Source: Pseudomonadales bacterium (GTDB lineage Bacteria > Pseudomonadota > Gammaproteobacteria > Pseudomonadales > DT-91). From it: a stretch of 7,693 bases of DNA. Positions 1-6,976 of the stretch are shown piece after piece; position 1 is the stretch's first letter; every line of letters begins with the position of its first letter. The position numbers were made by a program, and so were the translations under genes. The notes below the pieces were generated by a model. It was not told the origin of the DNA. It saw only the letters and a program-made list of their open reading frames with translations, and searched no databases. The stretch lies in NCBI GenBank assembly GCA_013215025.1, contig JABSRR010000164.1, positions 1-7,693 on the forward strand. The letters run 5' to 3'.

Positions 1-2002
1 CAGGCTGATTGATAGGCCTGCCTTGGCGCGTTAAAACAGGAAGCAAAGAAGTCGCAGTAAAATCGGGCAGGCCATTGACCCACGTCACAAAATCTTCGTT
101 CCAATATCGGCCATCGTTTAAGTCGTAATTTGCCGCAGATTGCCACATTTGAAGCGTAGTGCCGACCTGCACACCATCAACCTTCATAACAAAATCTTCA
201 GTCCGATTGACAGCGGGACCGGCGTTGTTACCTGTCTTGCTCAAAGTTGCCGAACCGCCGCCAGTGTAATTGACGGTCACAACATCTATTGTTCCCGCAA
301 AACTTTCAAACTCTTGATCATCTAAATCGTTATACAAAACAGTAGGGCATTGGCTTGTAAAGTCTCCCCAATTTCCTTGGCCTGTATTTCCTCGCATCGT
401 TTTTGCGTTGTTGCCGACTTCGTAGCAACCCGTGAAATCACACTCTAAAAATTCAGGCATACCCCTAACCATATACGACACGCCGCGCACACCGCCAAAC
501 CAAAGCTCTCTCGTAGCCTCAAATTTGCAGCGCTCTAAAACATGGTTTTCAGTGCCGCCATCGCTTGGCCCTTCATCGTAAATCTGCTCAATTGTGTTCA
601 TGTCAATTGTGACATCGCGCAACCACATTCGGTCATATTTTGGACGCCACCCTTGGCCACCGGGATTAGGGCCTGTCGGGTCTGTTATTCGAGCTGACAC
701 ACCCTCTGCTGGTTCAATTACAAGATAGCTGTTGCCGAAATATGTCGCACCACCGCCGCCAATTGGATAATCGCCGTTGTCGATAAGCTGAATGCGGGCA
801 TTGTCTGGCGCCAAACCTTTGAGCGCAGTGATAGCCGCGCCAATGTCAGCATAATCGCCCGCCGCGCCTACGGTCACATCCTGATCATACAGCGTATCTT
901 GCGGATAGAACGCAAACGGCCCGATCACGCGGTTTTGCATAGTCGCGTCGCTTGGCACGGCTTCGGCATAAATGTTGGCAGCGCCGGATGTGCCAATTGG
1001 CTTTTTAATCGCCACCCAATAACCAAGGCATTGATACGTAGAGCCATCAACTCGCGTAAACTCACGCAAGCTAGGCTCAGTGACGTCAAGGGTATTGCCT
1101 TCGCAATAAAACGTGACTTTGTTAATCCCGCCGATTAAACTCCTGCCATTAATTGCATAAGCAGATACACCGATAACAAGAGTGTCAGTGAATCTCTGGT
1201 TTTCAGGTACAATCAAACGAGCGGCTGGTTTCGCCGTTACACGCGCCGGATCGCTGGGAGTGCTGGTAAACCCGCTACCGGCTGTTCCGTTCCAACTTGC
1301 GCTAGGCGTAAGCGTTGCTTCAATAGGCCCAATGACATTACTAGTGGCAACAGTTACGCCCCCGGGACTACTTGCCGTGACAGATAAACTAATCAAAGCG
1401 CCTTCATCGGCATTTTGAAGCGTGTAAGTGCTTTGCGTCTGACCAGCTATTTCTAAGCCATCCCTCAGCCAATTGCGCCCGACAATTGCACCTGTATTCA
1501 CAACGCCATCATCGCTAGTTACGACATCGCCTATGAAAGGGTTTTCAGAGATCGTAGGAGACGTTGTAAAAATTGGCGGATTAAGATTGAAAAAGTTTGC
1601 AAAATCATCCGCGCTAATAATGTCTACTTCACCATTGCGGACAATGGGGATTAAATCAGACCCCAACAATGTTTGAACAGTCGGTGCATTGACAAGCTCA
1701 TCTGTAACCTGATCGGCACCATACATGCTAAAAAAGCGGTCTGTGCGCCTAAAGGTGCCTTTCTCATCATAAAATTTGAGATTGTAAGTCCCGCTCGCGA
1801 CAAAGAACGAATAGTTGCCGATAGCATCGGTTAAAGCGCGATTTTCAATGCCAGATACGACAGATATAGGCGTCTGGTTTTCATCAGAGTAAATAGGAAT
1901 GACAGTTTCGTTGTCGGAGAAGTCAACGCATTCAATTTGCCAGCCGCTCAAGCTATCGCCATTTTGAGAGCGAGCCGTGCCAGCCCATTTAAACATAGCC
2001 AT
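1..2002 (-). CDS. Tailspike / tail fibre protein, 3' end beyond window
   Basis: This is a receptor-binding tail protein. It starts with ATG at 2000-2002 and stays open for 667 codons to the window edge, so the C-terminus is missing. Residues 1-95 form a phage-fibre N-terminal domain, with YSFFVASGTYNLKFYD followed by a MYG motif, and probably attach to the virion. Residues 140-228 look like an Ig-like domain, with NWLRDG and YTLQNADEGA. Residues 233-365 are a second beta-rich domain, containing WNGTAGSGF, DPARVTAKPAARL and DGSTYQCLGYW. From about residue 374, DYADIGAAITAL begins a pectate-lyase-like parallel beta-helix running to about 560. A short Gly/Thr/Val-rich beta segment follows at 568-615. 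The helix could bind or cut surface polysaccharide, but no catalytic residues can be assigned by eye. ATG 2002 is preferred over the in-frame ATG at 1996 because GGAG lies 9 bases upstream. Role is secure as a class; enzymatic activity is inference. Confidence 0.85.
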   Translation of the reverse strand, partial: MAMFKWAGTARSQNGDSLSGWQIECVDFSDNETVIPIYSDENQTPISVVSGIENRALTDAIGNYSFFVASGTYNLKFYDEKGTFRRTDRFFSMYGADQVTDELVNAPTVQTLLGSDLIPIVRNGEVDIISADDFANFFNLNPPIFTTSPTISENPFIGDVVTSDDGVVNTGAIVGRNWLRDGLEIAGQTQSTYTLQNADEGALISLSVTASSPGGVTVATSNVIGPIEATLTPSASWNGTAGSGFTSTPSDPARVTAKPAARLIVPENQRFTDTLVIGVSAYAINGRSLIGGINKVTFYCEGNTLDVTEPSLREFTRVDGSTYQCLGYWVAIKKPIGTSGAANIYAEAVPSDATMQNRVIGPFAFYPQDTLYDQDVTVGAAGDYADIGAAITALKGLAPDNARIQLIDNGDYPIGGGGATYFGNSYLVIEPAEGVSARITDPTGPNPGGQGWRPKYDRMWLRDVTIDMNTIEQIYDEGPSDGGTENHVLERCKFEATRELWFGGVRGVSYMVRGMPEFLECDFTGCYEVGNNAKTMRGNTGQGNWGDFTSQCPTVLYNDLDDQEFESFAGTIDVVTVNYTGGGSATLSKTGNNAGPAVNRTEDFVMKVDGVQVGTTLQMWQSAANYDLNDGRYWNEDFVTWVNGLPDFTATSLLPVLTRQGRPINQP

Positions 2003-2011
2003 TATAAGAAA

Positions 2012-2015
2012 CTCC
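2012..2015 (-). promoter_or_regulatory. Ribosome binding site of the tailspike gene
   Basis: GGAG on the minus strand sits 9 bases before ATG 2002, in the 15-base gap after the stop of the 146-residue gene. It decides between ATG 2002 and ATG 1996, since the latter would be spaced 15 bases away. Confidence 0.6.
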
Positions 2016-2017
2016 AA

Positions 2018-2458
2018 TCAATCAATCGAAAAGCTCGAAAAAGTAACTTCTATCACTGATGTAGCAACATTCCCAAGGCCATCAGTGCATGCACAAGAGA
2101 ACGTGTCCATGACCGTTTCTTCGTTACCCATAGTGCGGAAAAATGACGTCGCAGGACTATTAGGAGAGTTTGCAAATGACGTCCCCGTATTTAGCCTTTG
2201 CCAAGAATAAGAATAGGGTGCCTCGCCCCCTGTAGGCGTTGCCGTAACGACATTCGTTGTTAGCGGCCCTGCGCCCTGTCTTCCACCACCCGCAACGGCT
2301 GGGGTAATGCTTAAAGACAAGTCAGGAATGAACGAAGCTATCTCAATCCAATCAGGGTCATCGTATATAATGGCTGACGTTATCTTTTTGTAATCACCGT
2401 CAACAAACACCAAGCCATCTTCTATCTCGCGCCAGACGCCACCATCACGAACTCTCAT
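2018..2458 (-). CDS. Small tail protein with Ig-like domain
   Basis: This 146-residue protein is probably a structural accessory of the tail fibre complex. Residues 1-26 have a short repeat-like beta pattern (GGVWREI, then VFVDGDYKKI) that I associate with phage tail and fibre proteins. Residues 47-141 look like an Ig/PKD-like beta-sandwich: GPLTTNVVTATPTGG, a core YSYSWQR, then DTFSCACTDGLGN and VIEVTF as the closing strands. The start codon overlaps the stop of the upstream 112-residue gene as ATGA, and I see no good Shine-Dalgarno sequence before it. Translation therefore probably depends on coupling to the upstream gene. The tailspike gene follows 15 bases later. An adhesive or spacer role at the fibre is inferred. 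It could also be a minor capsid-surface Ig protein, but its position favours the tail. Confidence 0.7.
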   Translation of the reverse strand: MRVRDGGVWREIEDGLVFVDGDYKKITSAIIYDDPDWIEIASFIPDLSLSITPAVAGGGRQGAGPLTTNVVTATPTGGEAPYSYSWQRLNTGTSFANSPNSPATSFFRTMGNEETVMDTFSCACTDGLGNVATSVIEVTFSSFSID

Positions 2459-2793
2459 GGCGTATAGAAAAACACTATGTCGCCATTTGCTGGCGAGGTT
2501 GGATTGGGAGATCCTTCAGCCAAGATAAATACTCTTGCTGATGTATTGTTAGGGTCATTGTGATGAAGCATCGCGCCACGGCCTGTATATTTAGGCTGAG
2601 TGCCCTCAAAGACAGCTGCGTCCTTAGTGGCGAAAATGTCTGTTACAGGGATTCCGTTATAAAACACGCGAATATCAGCCATCATCTGGCGCATAGCGTT
2701 GTTAACGTTGGCAGGAGGCATACCCTCGCCAATGTTAATCCCGCTTATTGTAGTGTTTTGATTAGGGTCTGTGCTGTAGTCTTGGACTGCCAT
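2455..2793 (-). CDS. Tail fibre-associated protein, fibre-base type N-terminus
   Basis: This 112-residue protein starts with a pattern common at the N-terminus of phage tail proteins: MAVQDYST, then NTTISGINIGEG, then NNAMRQMMADI (residues 1-45). The C-terminal part (86-112) has SARVFILAEGSPNP and ends GDIVFFYTP, like the ends of short phage fibre proteins. In many phages the N-terminal motif opens a much longer fibre; here it is a compact separate gene. Minus-strand AGGGA at 2803-2807 gives a ribosome binding site 9 bases before the ATG. It is the first of three coupled tail genes and lies back to back with the plus-strand gene, 34 bases apart. It probably links the tail to the spike; this is inference from motif and position. 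Confidence 0.75.
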   Translation of the reverse strand: MAVQDYSTDPNQNTTISGINIGEGMPPANVNNAMRQMMADIRVFYNGIPVTDIFATKDAAVFEGTQPKYTGRGAMLHHNDPNNTSARVFILAEGSPNPTSPANGDIVFFYTP

Positions 2794-2802
2794 TTGTTAA
2801 AA

Positions 2803-2807
2803 TCCCT
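2803..2807 (-). promoter_or_regulatory. Ribosome binding site of the 112-residue tail gene
   Basis: AGGGA on the minus strand, 9 bases before ATG 2793. It supports this start and independent translation of the first gene of the fibre cluster. Confidence 0.5.
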
Positions 2808-2827
2808 ACTCTGAGTTATGCTTAGGC

Positions 2828-3076
2828 ATGAAGATATTTTTTATCTTGTTGGCCAAAGGCATTGTCTTAGCCATTTGGGTTGCGATTGTGGAGCGTTGGA
2901 ACGCTTACAGGCTTGAACGTCAGCGCAAAGGCCTGCCGTTAATTCTTGACGCAAAGAGCGGCAAGTATCGGGTTAAAGATTGGACGCTTCACGTAAACAC
3001 CGGCTTTCGATACCTTAGAAACACAATCTATATCGTCTTGACCCTTGCTGCGCTGTCCATGTTCTGGCTGGCCTAA
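2828..3076 (+). CDS. Small two-helix membrane protein on the opposite strand
   Basis: I do not recognise this 82-residue protein. It has a hydrophobic segment at residues 3-21 (IFFILLAKGIVLAIWVAIV), a strongly basic loop at 22-64 (RLERQRKG, KSGKYRVKDW) and a second hydrophobic segment at 66-81, ending almost at the C-terminus. By the positive-inside rule the loop would be cytoplasmic, with both ends outside. It is the only plus-strand gene and fills the only gap (2794-3091) between minus-strand genes, where I see no minus-strand coding. Its start faces away from the 112-residue gene, and its stop is 15 bases from the stop of the convergent 875-residue gene. The ribosome binding site is poor: AGG lies only one base before the ATG. 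A holin-like lysis protein or a superinfection-exclusion protein is possible, but nothing specific proves either. Confidence 0.6.
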   Translation: MKIFFILLAKGIVLAIWVAIVERWNAYRLERQRKGLPLILDAKSGKYRVKDWTLHVNTGFRYLRNTIYIVLTLAALSMFWLA

Positions 3077-3091
3077 CCTTTAAAGTTGCCG

Positions 3092-5719
3092 TTATTGATT
3101 GGCTATAACTGCACCCGTGCCGACAGAACTCCAAAAAGGAGCATTTCGACCAATTAGTGCTCCAGTGTTTCTCGCTAATTCGGGTCTGTCAAATACAGCC
3201 CGTTGGAGCATCTTTTGACCTGTTGGAGTGCCTAAGAGAGCCAACGTGCCGAGAACGCCTGCCGCTGTGCCAGTCGCATTATTCTCGCCTGTAACGCTAT
3301 TTTCTGCAATAGCGCCAGCCCCGAGGGCAACCGGCAACAATCTATCGACCGTGCCGGAATTTGGCACAGAAGGGCGTATTACCTTGTCCGCAGTCCGTGC
3401 CAAAACTGACATAGGATTAAGCCCGCCAAATCTATTCCTAGATATGTTGCCTTGGCGTACTACCTGTCTAGGCGTTGGTTGAGGATTAATATCAACTGCC
3501 TTTCCATAATTTTTCGCCATCCTAAAGGCTTGTCCTGCCCTCTTTAGCTGTTCTGAAACTTGATTTGGAGGGCCGGTGTTAGGTAAGGTAATAAGGATAT
3601 TTTTGGCCTCATTCATAATGTCGTCATACGCTTGGGGGATTGAGCCTGTTATGCTTTTGTTTGGGTTGCCACTATTCCTGTTTAGGTTTTGCAATGCGCC
3701 CACTACTTCAGAACCCGGAATATCACCCTCTTGTGACGCCACCCGATTTACCGTTCTGTCAATCAATTTCTGAGCTGCGTTCTCGTATTGAGGGTCATTT
3801 AACGTCGGGATGCTATCGTTAAGCTTTTTAATCGCGGCTAACTGATCTGCCCCCACATTAAATGTATTTTCGAGACCTATTTGATTATAAAAATTACTAA
3901 TAGCGCCATCGTAATTGCCTGTATCACTGTTTCCAAGCAAAGCTTCGGCAGCATCAAAACCAGACTTGTTATCTAATTTAAAGCCAATTCTATCAGCGGC
4001 GATTTGAGGATATAACTGGTTGAGTTTTTCTCCAGCTCGCTTGTAAACACTATTCACAACGTCGCCAACGACAGGCACAGACGTTAAGCGGTTTTCTAAC
4101 TTAGCCAAAACCCCTTCTGGATTAAGGGTCTGACCTAAAGTCAACGGAACGTCCATATTCCTTAAAGATTGAGCGTCTGGATTTGGCGTTGCCCCGCCTA
4201 CAACTCTGCCAACACCTTTACCTAAGGCACCGCCGATAGCAGAACCGCCCGCCCCCAAAGCAGCCGACAGAACAGGGTCATATCCTTGGTTATAACCATA
4301 CAGACCGCTATACACAGCATCGCTGGCCACATTAGAGGCGACGGGATTTGCTGCCATTGCCGCGCCTAATCTAGGAGCAGCTTTGGTAGCAGCTTGGGCA
4401 AGAAGCTTGTTAGCACCCCACGACCCTGCGACGCCGCCTATAAGCTCTCCCCCGAAGGCAGAACCCGGATTTGCGAGGTTCATGGCGTTAAGTTGATCTT
4501 GCGTACCCCACAAACTTGCAGGAGCACCAGCAAAGAGAGCATTGGCAGCGTTGAAGGCGGCTGTAACTGGAGCGTTGTTTATAGCTTTAGTTACATTTCG
4601 CTGTGTTTCACTTAGCTCCGCGTTTGGTTTCAGGACTGCTGGGCCACGAGGCCTCCCTTCGTCACGTTCTTTAATTTGAGCCTCAAGATTTGGTATAGGC
4701 TTTTGCCCTTGAGATTTGGCAAAAGCTTGAAGCTGATCGGCTGTTGCACCAGCTAGATAAAGTTGATGAACTGTTGCCGCGTAAGCCCTATAATCATCAG
4801 TCACATAGCGACCGTCTTCAGAGCCAACAATCTCCTTATTCTCAGGCCGAGTAGTCGCAAGCGCGTTTACATCAACAGTATTTGGGCTAGGGCCAACTGG
4901 CGCACCGCCAATAGGAGGAGGTGCGGTCGGGGCTTGACTAATCGGAGGAACGATTGGTTCATCGTCGCCAAGCGATAGCGGTACTTGGCTTTCGTTAGGG
5001 TCAATCTCTGGCGCGTCATCCTCTGGCTCAGAAAGCCCTAACGCCTCTTTGGCTACATCAAGGCGAGCGCGCACCTGTCTGATTTTTTCCTCAATAACCA
5101 CGTCCCGGTCGCTAGCAAAAGGCTGGTTTGCCTCCTTCTGCAATTTCAAATCTGCATCGGACTGCGGGCCGGAGCCAGAAACCCTATTCGCCGCAAATGC
5201 TATTTCCTGTAAGCCCGCCGCTGCTGTGTCAAATTGCTCATTAGCATCAAGCGGGAGATAGTCGGTTAGCCCGTAGACGCCTTTGGTCGCGCCCGGCCCT
5301 TGATTGTAAAGCTCTTGAATTCGGTCAAGCTGCTTTTCAAGCGATTCGTATTGCGCAATTTTTTCGCGGGCAACTCTAGGCTTCCAGTCGGGGATGGGCG
5401 CAATTCCCCCGTCATCGGTTATCCTGTAGCCCTCTTTGGCCAATTCAAAAGCAAACTTCTTTTTATCCCTATCAATTGCGGCGTTCGTTGCGTCCCGCCT
5501 CGCAATATTAGCGCCTGCATTAGTATCGGCCTGATTAATCCTACTAGCCACCTCTGCGGCAGCAAGCTCGCTGGCCTGTGCCCGGTTTTCGGCTTCAGTT
5601 ACGCGGTATGATTCCGTCGGGTCAACCGGACCGACAGACGCTTGCCTGACAAGAACAGGAGTACCTTGCTCATCGTAGCGCCAAATGTTTCCCGCTTCGT
5701 CTATAAATTGATCGGACAT
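3092..5719 (-). CDS. Large internal virion (DNA ejection) protein
   Basis: This 875-residue protein is probably ejected with the DNA and helps form the trans-envelope channel. Residues 1-28 (IDEAGNIWRYDEQGTPVLV) are a short conserved-looking start. Residues 40-140 are Ala/Glu/Lys-rich and helical. Residues 145-225 hold LQEIAFAANRVSGSGPQSDA, a block I associate with phage internal proteins. A Pro/Asp-rich linker spans 230-280, and a small domain lies at 294-350. Residues 380-510 are Gly/Ala-rich and hydrophobic, likely membrane-interacting. Residues 523-560 carry VPLTLGQ, LENRLTSVPVVGD and a following Arg, matching a 'TPGQ...SVPxxGD' pattern of phage injection proteins. The end (790-830, 857-875) is again hydrophobic. 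I see no lytic transglycosylase motif. The ATG abuts the upstream stop (TAAATG), and AGGGGG lies 7 bases before it. Confidence 0.8.
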   Translation of the reverse strand: MSDQFIDEAGNIWRYDEQGTPVLVRQASVGPVDPTESYRVTEAENRAQASELAAAEVASRINQADTNAGANIARRDATNAAIDRDKKKFAFELAKEGYRITDDGGIAPIPDWKPRVAREKIAQYESLEKQLDRIQELYNQGPGATKGVYGLTDYLPLDANEQFDTAAAGLQEIAFAANRVSGSGPQSDADLKLQKEANQPFASDRDVVIEEKIRQVRARLDVAKEALGLSEPEDDAPEIDPNESQVPLSLGDDEPIVPPISQAPTAPPPIGGAPVGPSPNTVDVNALATTRPENKEIVGSEDGRYVTDDYRAYAATVHQLYLAGATADQLQAFAKSQGQKPIPNLEAQIKERDEGRPRGPAVLKPNAELSETQRNVTKAINNAPVTAAFNAANALFAGAPASLWGTQDQLNAMNLANPGSAFGGELIGGVAGSWGANKLLAQAATKAAPRLGAAMAANPVASNVASDAVYSGLYGYNQGYDPVLSAALGAGGSAIGGALGKGVGRVVGGATPNPDAQSLRNMDVPLTLGQTLNPEGVLAKLENRLTSVPVVGDVVNSVYKRAGEKLNQLYPQIAADRIGFKLDNKSGFDAAEALLGNSDTGNYDGAISNFYNQIGLENTFNVGADQLAAIKKLNDSIPTLNDPQYENAAQKLIDRTVNRVASQEGDIPGSEVVGALQNLNRNSGNPNKSITGSIPQAYDDIMNEAKNILITLPNTGPPNQVSEQLKRAGQAFRMAKNYGKAVDINPQPTPRQVVRQGNISRNRFGGLNPMSVLARTADKVIRPSVPNSGTVDRLLPVALGAGAIAENSVTGENNATGTAAGVLGTLALLGTPTGQKMLQRAVFDRPELARNTGALIGRNAPFWSSVGTGAVIANQ

Positions 5720-6301
5720 TTATTGTCCCCCTGTAAATGGTCGCAGTTCGCCGACTGGTTGCGTTGGTGGAGCAGGACGCGTGCGCGGGACGACCGCTGG
5801 TCCGGCCCCTGTTTGGACAATAGTGGGGTTCACAATGTCCATCGCTCTAGTGATTTCATAGGCCAACTCTGGATTCCTCTCCCTTAAATTAGCCATCCAC
5901 AGGGCATCCCTTTGCAGCGCCGTGGGCTTACTCGCTTCAGCTGCCATCTCTTGCGCCTGCAATAGAGACCTCTGCCGCTGCTGCTCTGCAATCAATGCGG
6001 CTTGCTGCTGCAAAGCTTGCTGTTCGGCAAATACACGCGGACCGCCATAATAGGTTGAAACCGCGTCACCGACATTACCAAGCACATTGCGTGCGACTTC
6101 ACCCCAATTTACACCGGGAGATGACGCCTCGGGCTGTGCTGGAGCGAAAAACTCATCACCCCTTTGCATCTGCCCCATAGGCATTTGCTGCATTGCCTGA
6201 ATATCGCCAGCCATAGGCATTTGAGCATTAACACCGCCCATAGCGCCCATCGCAGGCTTGCCATAATTGCCGTTTAGACGGCTTTTGCCAAAAAGAGCCA
6301 T
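5720..6301 (-). CDS. Internal virion / ejection-type protein, Met-Gln-rich
   Basis: This 193-residue protein is probably a minor virion protein. Residues 15-48 are rich in Met, Gly and Gln (for example QAMQQMPMGQMQRG) and look disordered. Residues 65-90 (NWGEVARNVLGNVGDAVSTYYGG) resemble a short conserved segment of podoviral internal proteins, where a 'GxxGDA' stretch precedes a Gln-rich helix. Residues 91-125 form a long Gln/Ala-rich helix (EQQALQQQAALIAEQQRQRS), likely coiled coil. The C-terminus (170-193) is Pro-rich. Its ATG overlaps the stop of the 224-residue gene by one base (TAATG), and its own stop touches the ATG of the 875-residue gene. The start region has only a weak GGGGA 10 bases upstream, so coupled translation is likely. 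The role is inferred mainly from context and composition. Confidence 0.65.
   Translation of the reverse strand: MALFGKSRLNGNYGKPAMGAMGGVNAQMPMAGDIQAMQQMPMGQMQRGDEFFAPAQPEASSPGVNWGEVARNVLGNVGDAVSTYYGGPRVFAEQQALQQQAALIAEQQRQRSLLQAQEMAAEASKPTALQRDALWMANLRERNPELAYEITRAMDIVNPTIVQTGAGPAVVPRTRPAPPTQPVGELRPFTGGQ
5727..5732 (-). promoter_or_regulatory. Strong ribosome binding site of the 875-residue gene
   Basis: AGGGGG on the minus strand lies inside the end of the 193-residue gene, 7 bases before ATG 5719. It fixes the start of the large ejection protein and suggests efficient independent initiation as well as coupling. Confidence 0.55.
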
Positions 6302-6975
6302 TATCCAAAAATCCCCGGTGTACCAGTTAATCCGCCAAGACCCGCACCGATAATCGAGCCAAGCAAGCCGCCCGATTGAGTTTGCGTGCCTTCAGTGTTT
6401 TGATATTGACCAAGCAAGCCGCCAATCGTGCCAGCATTCAAAGCGCTCGCTTGCAAAGGAAGCATTGCGCCTTGGTTGCCAGCCCGCAATGCCGCATCAA
6501 GCGGAATAAGAGACCCTTGCAATAGTCCCGGTGCCATACCCGCCGCTTGCATTTGTCGATTGGATAGGTTGTTATAATCTTGATAGCGCAAACCGCTCTC
6601 GTTTTGAGCCAATGCGCGCCCGATAATATCTAACTCAGAGCTACCGCCAATTCCGCCGCGTGTTCCAAGTTGCGTCTGCAACTGCCTCCGCGTGTTATCG
6701 CCAGTCTGAGATATAATGTCGTTCAGATAAGGGTTGTCTCCGGGCTGCATTGCAAGAGTGTTTTGCAAATATCCCTGAGCGGCTTGAATTGTAGGATCGC
6801 CAGCTGCATAGTCGTCAAACAAGCTTTGAGACGCACTCATAGCATTATCTGACAAAGCGTTAATCGCTGGCATAGAGCTATTATAAGCGCTCTGCTGAGC
6901 GTTAGCTGCACCTTCAATCTGCGAAGAATATACAGGCCGATTAGTCTGCTCTGTCTTGGTTTTTTTCTTACCCAT
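6301..6975 (-). CDS. Internal virion / DNA ejection protein, 224 residues
   Basis: This is probably an ejection protein that interacts with DNA or the channel. It begins with a basic tail (MGKKKTKTEQ). Residues 15-75 are helical and Ala/Ser-rich. Residues 81-145 contain a block I recognise from many podoviral internal proteins: NPYLNDIISQTGDNTRRQL, a Gly-rich turn (TRGGIGGSSE), and LAQNESGLRYQDYNNLSNRQ. The C-terminus (203-224) is a Gly-rich hydrophobic stretch (GGLLGSIIGAGLGGLTG) that could insert into or bind membrane. No signal peptide or enzyme motif is visible. It starts one base after the TGA of the 121-residue gene (TGAGATG), and AAGGT lies 5 bases upstream. It occupies the slot of T7 gp14 in the order small protein, ejection protein, large ejection protein, fibre. 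The T7 link is positional; sequence identity to T7 is not claimed. Confidence 0.75.
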   Translation of the reverse strand: MGKKKTKTEQTNRPVYSSQIEGAANAQQSAYNSSMPAINALSDNAMSASQSLFDDYAAGDPTIQAAQGYLQNTLAMQPGDNPYLNDIISQTGDNTRRQLQTQLGTRGGIGGSSELDIIGRALAQNESGLRYQDYNNLSNRQMQAAGMAPGLLQGSLIPLDAALRAGNQGAMLPLQASALNAGTIGGLLGQYQNTEGTQTQSGGLLGSIIGAGLGGLTGTPGIFG

Positions 6976-6976
6976 C

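Noticed and set aside
899..1676. Several plus-strand open frames of 67-79 codons (899-1138, 1182-1418, 1473-1676)
   Set aside because: They lie wholly opposite the continuous tailspike frame, their translations show no domain-like pattern, and the minus-strand reading explains the DNA.
1996..2002. Second in-frame ATG (1994-1996) as the tailspike start
   Set aside because: Its spacing from the GGAG at 2012-2015 is 15 bases, against 9 for the first ATG.
2015..2028. Tandem AATC triplication at the end of the 146-residue gene
   Set aside because: Three four-base units are too short to call a repeat and do not disturb either reading frame.
2833..2845. GATA...TATC inverted repeat with a T-run near the start of the plus-strand gene
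   Set aside because: Arms are only four bases and lie inside the first hydrophobic segment codons (Phe/Ile/Leu), which explains the AT-rich bases.
3075..3087. AACCTTTAAAGTT between the two convergent stop codons as a terminator
   Set aside because: The symmetry is imperfect, the stem would be short and AT-rich, and no T-run follows on either strand.
3228..5887. Plus-strand open frames of 60-103 codons, such as 3228-3482, 5300-5611 and 5642-5887
   Set aside because: They are antisense to the ejection protein genes and have Arg/Ser/Pro-rich, low-quality translations typical of shadow frames.
5966..6030. CTG/TTG-rich repeat-like stretch
   Set aside because: It is the reverse complement of glutamine codons in the Gln-rich helix of the 193-residue protein, not a separate repeat element.
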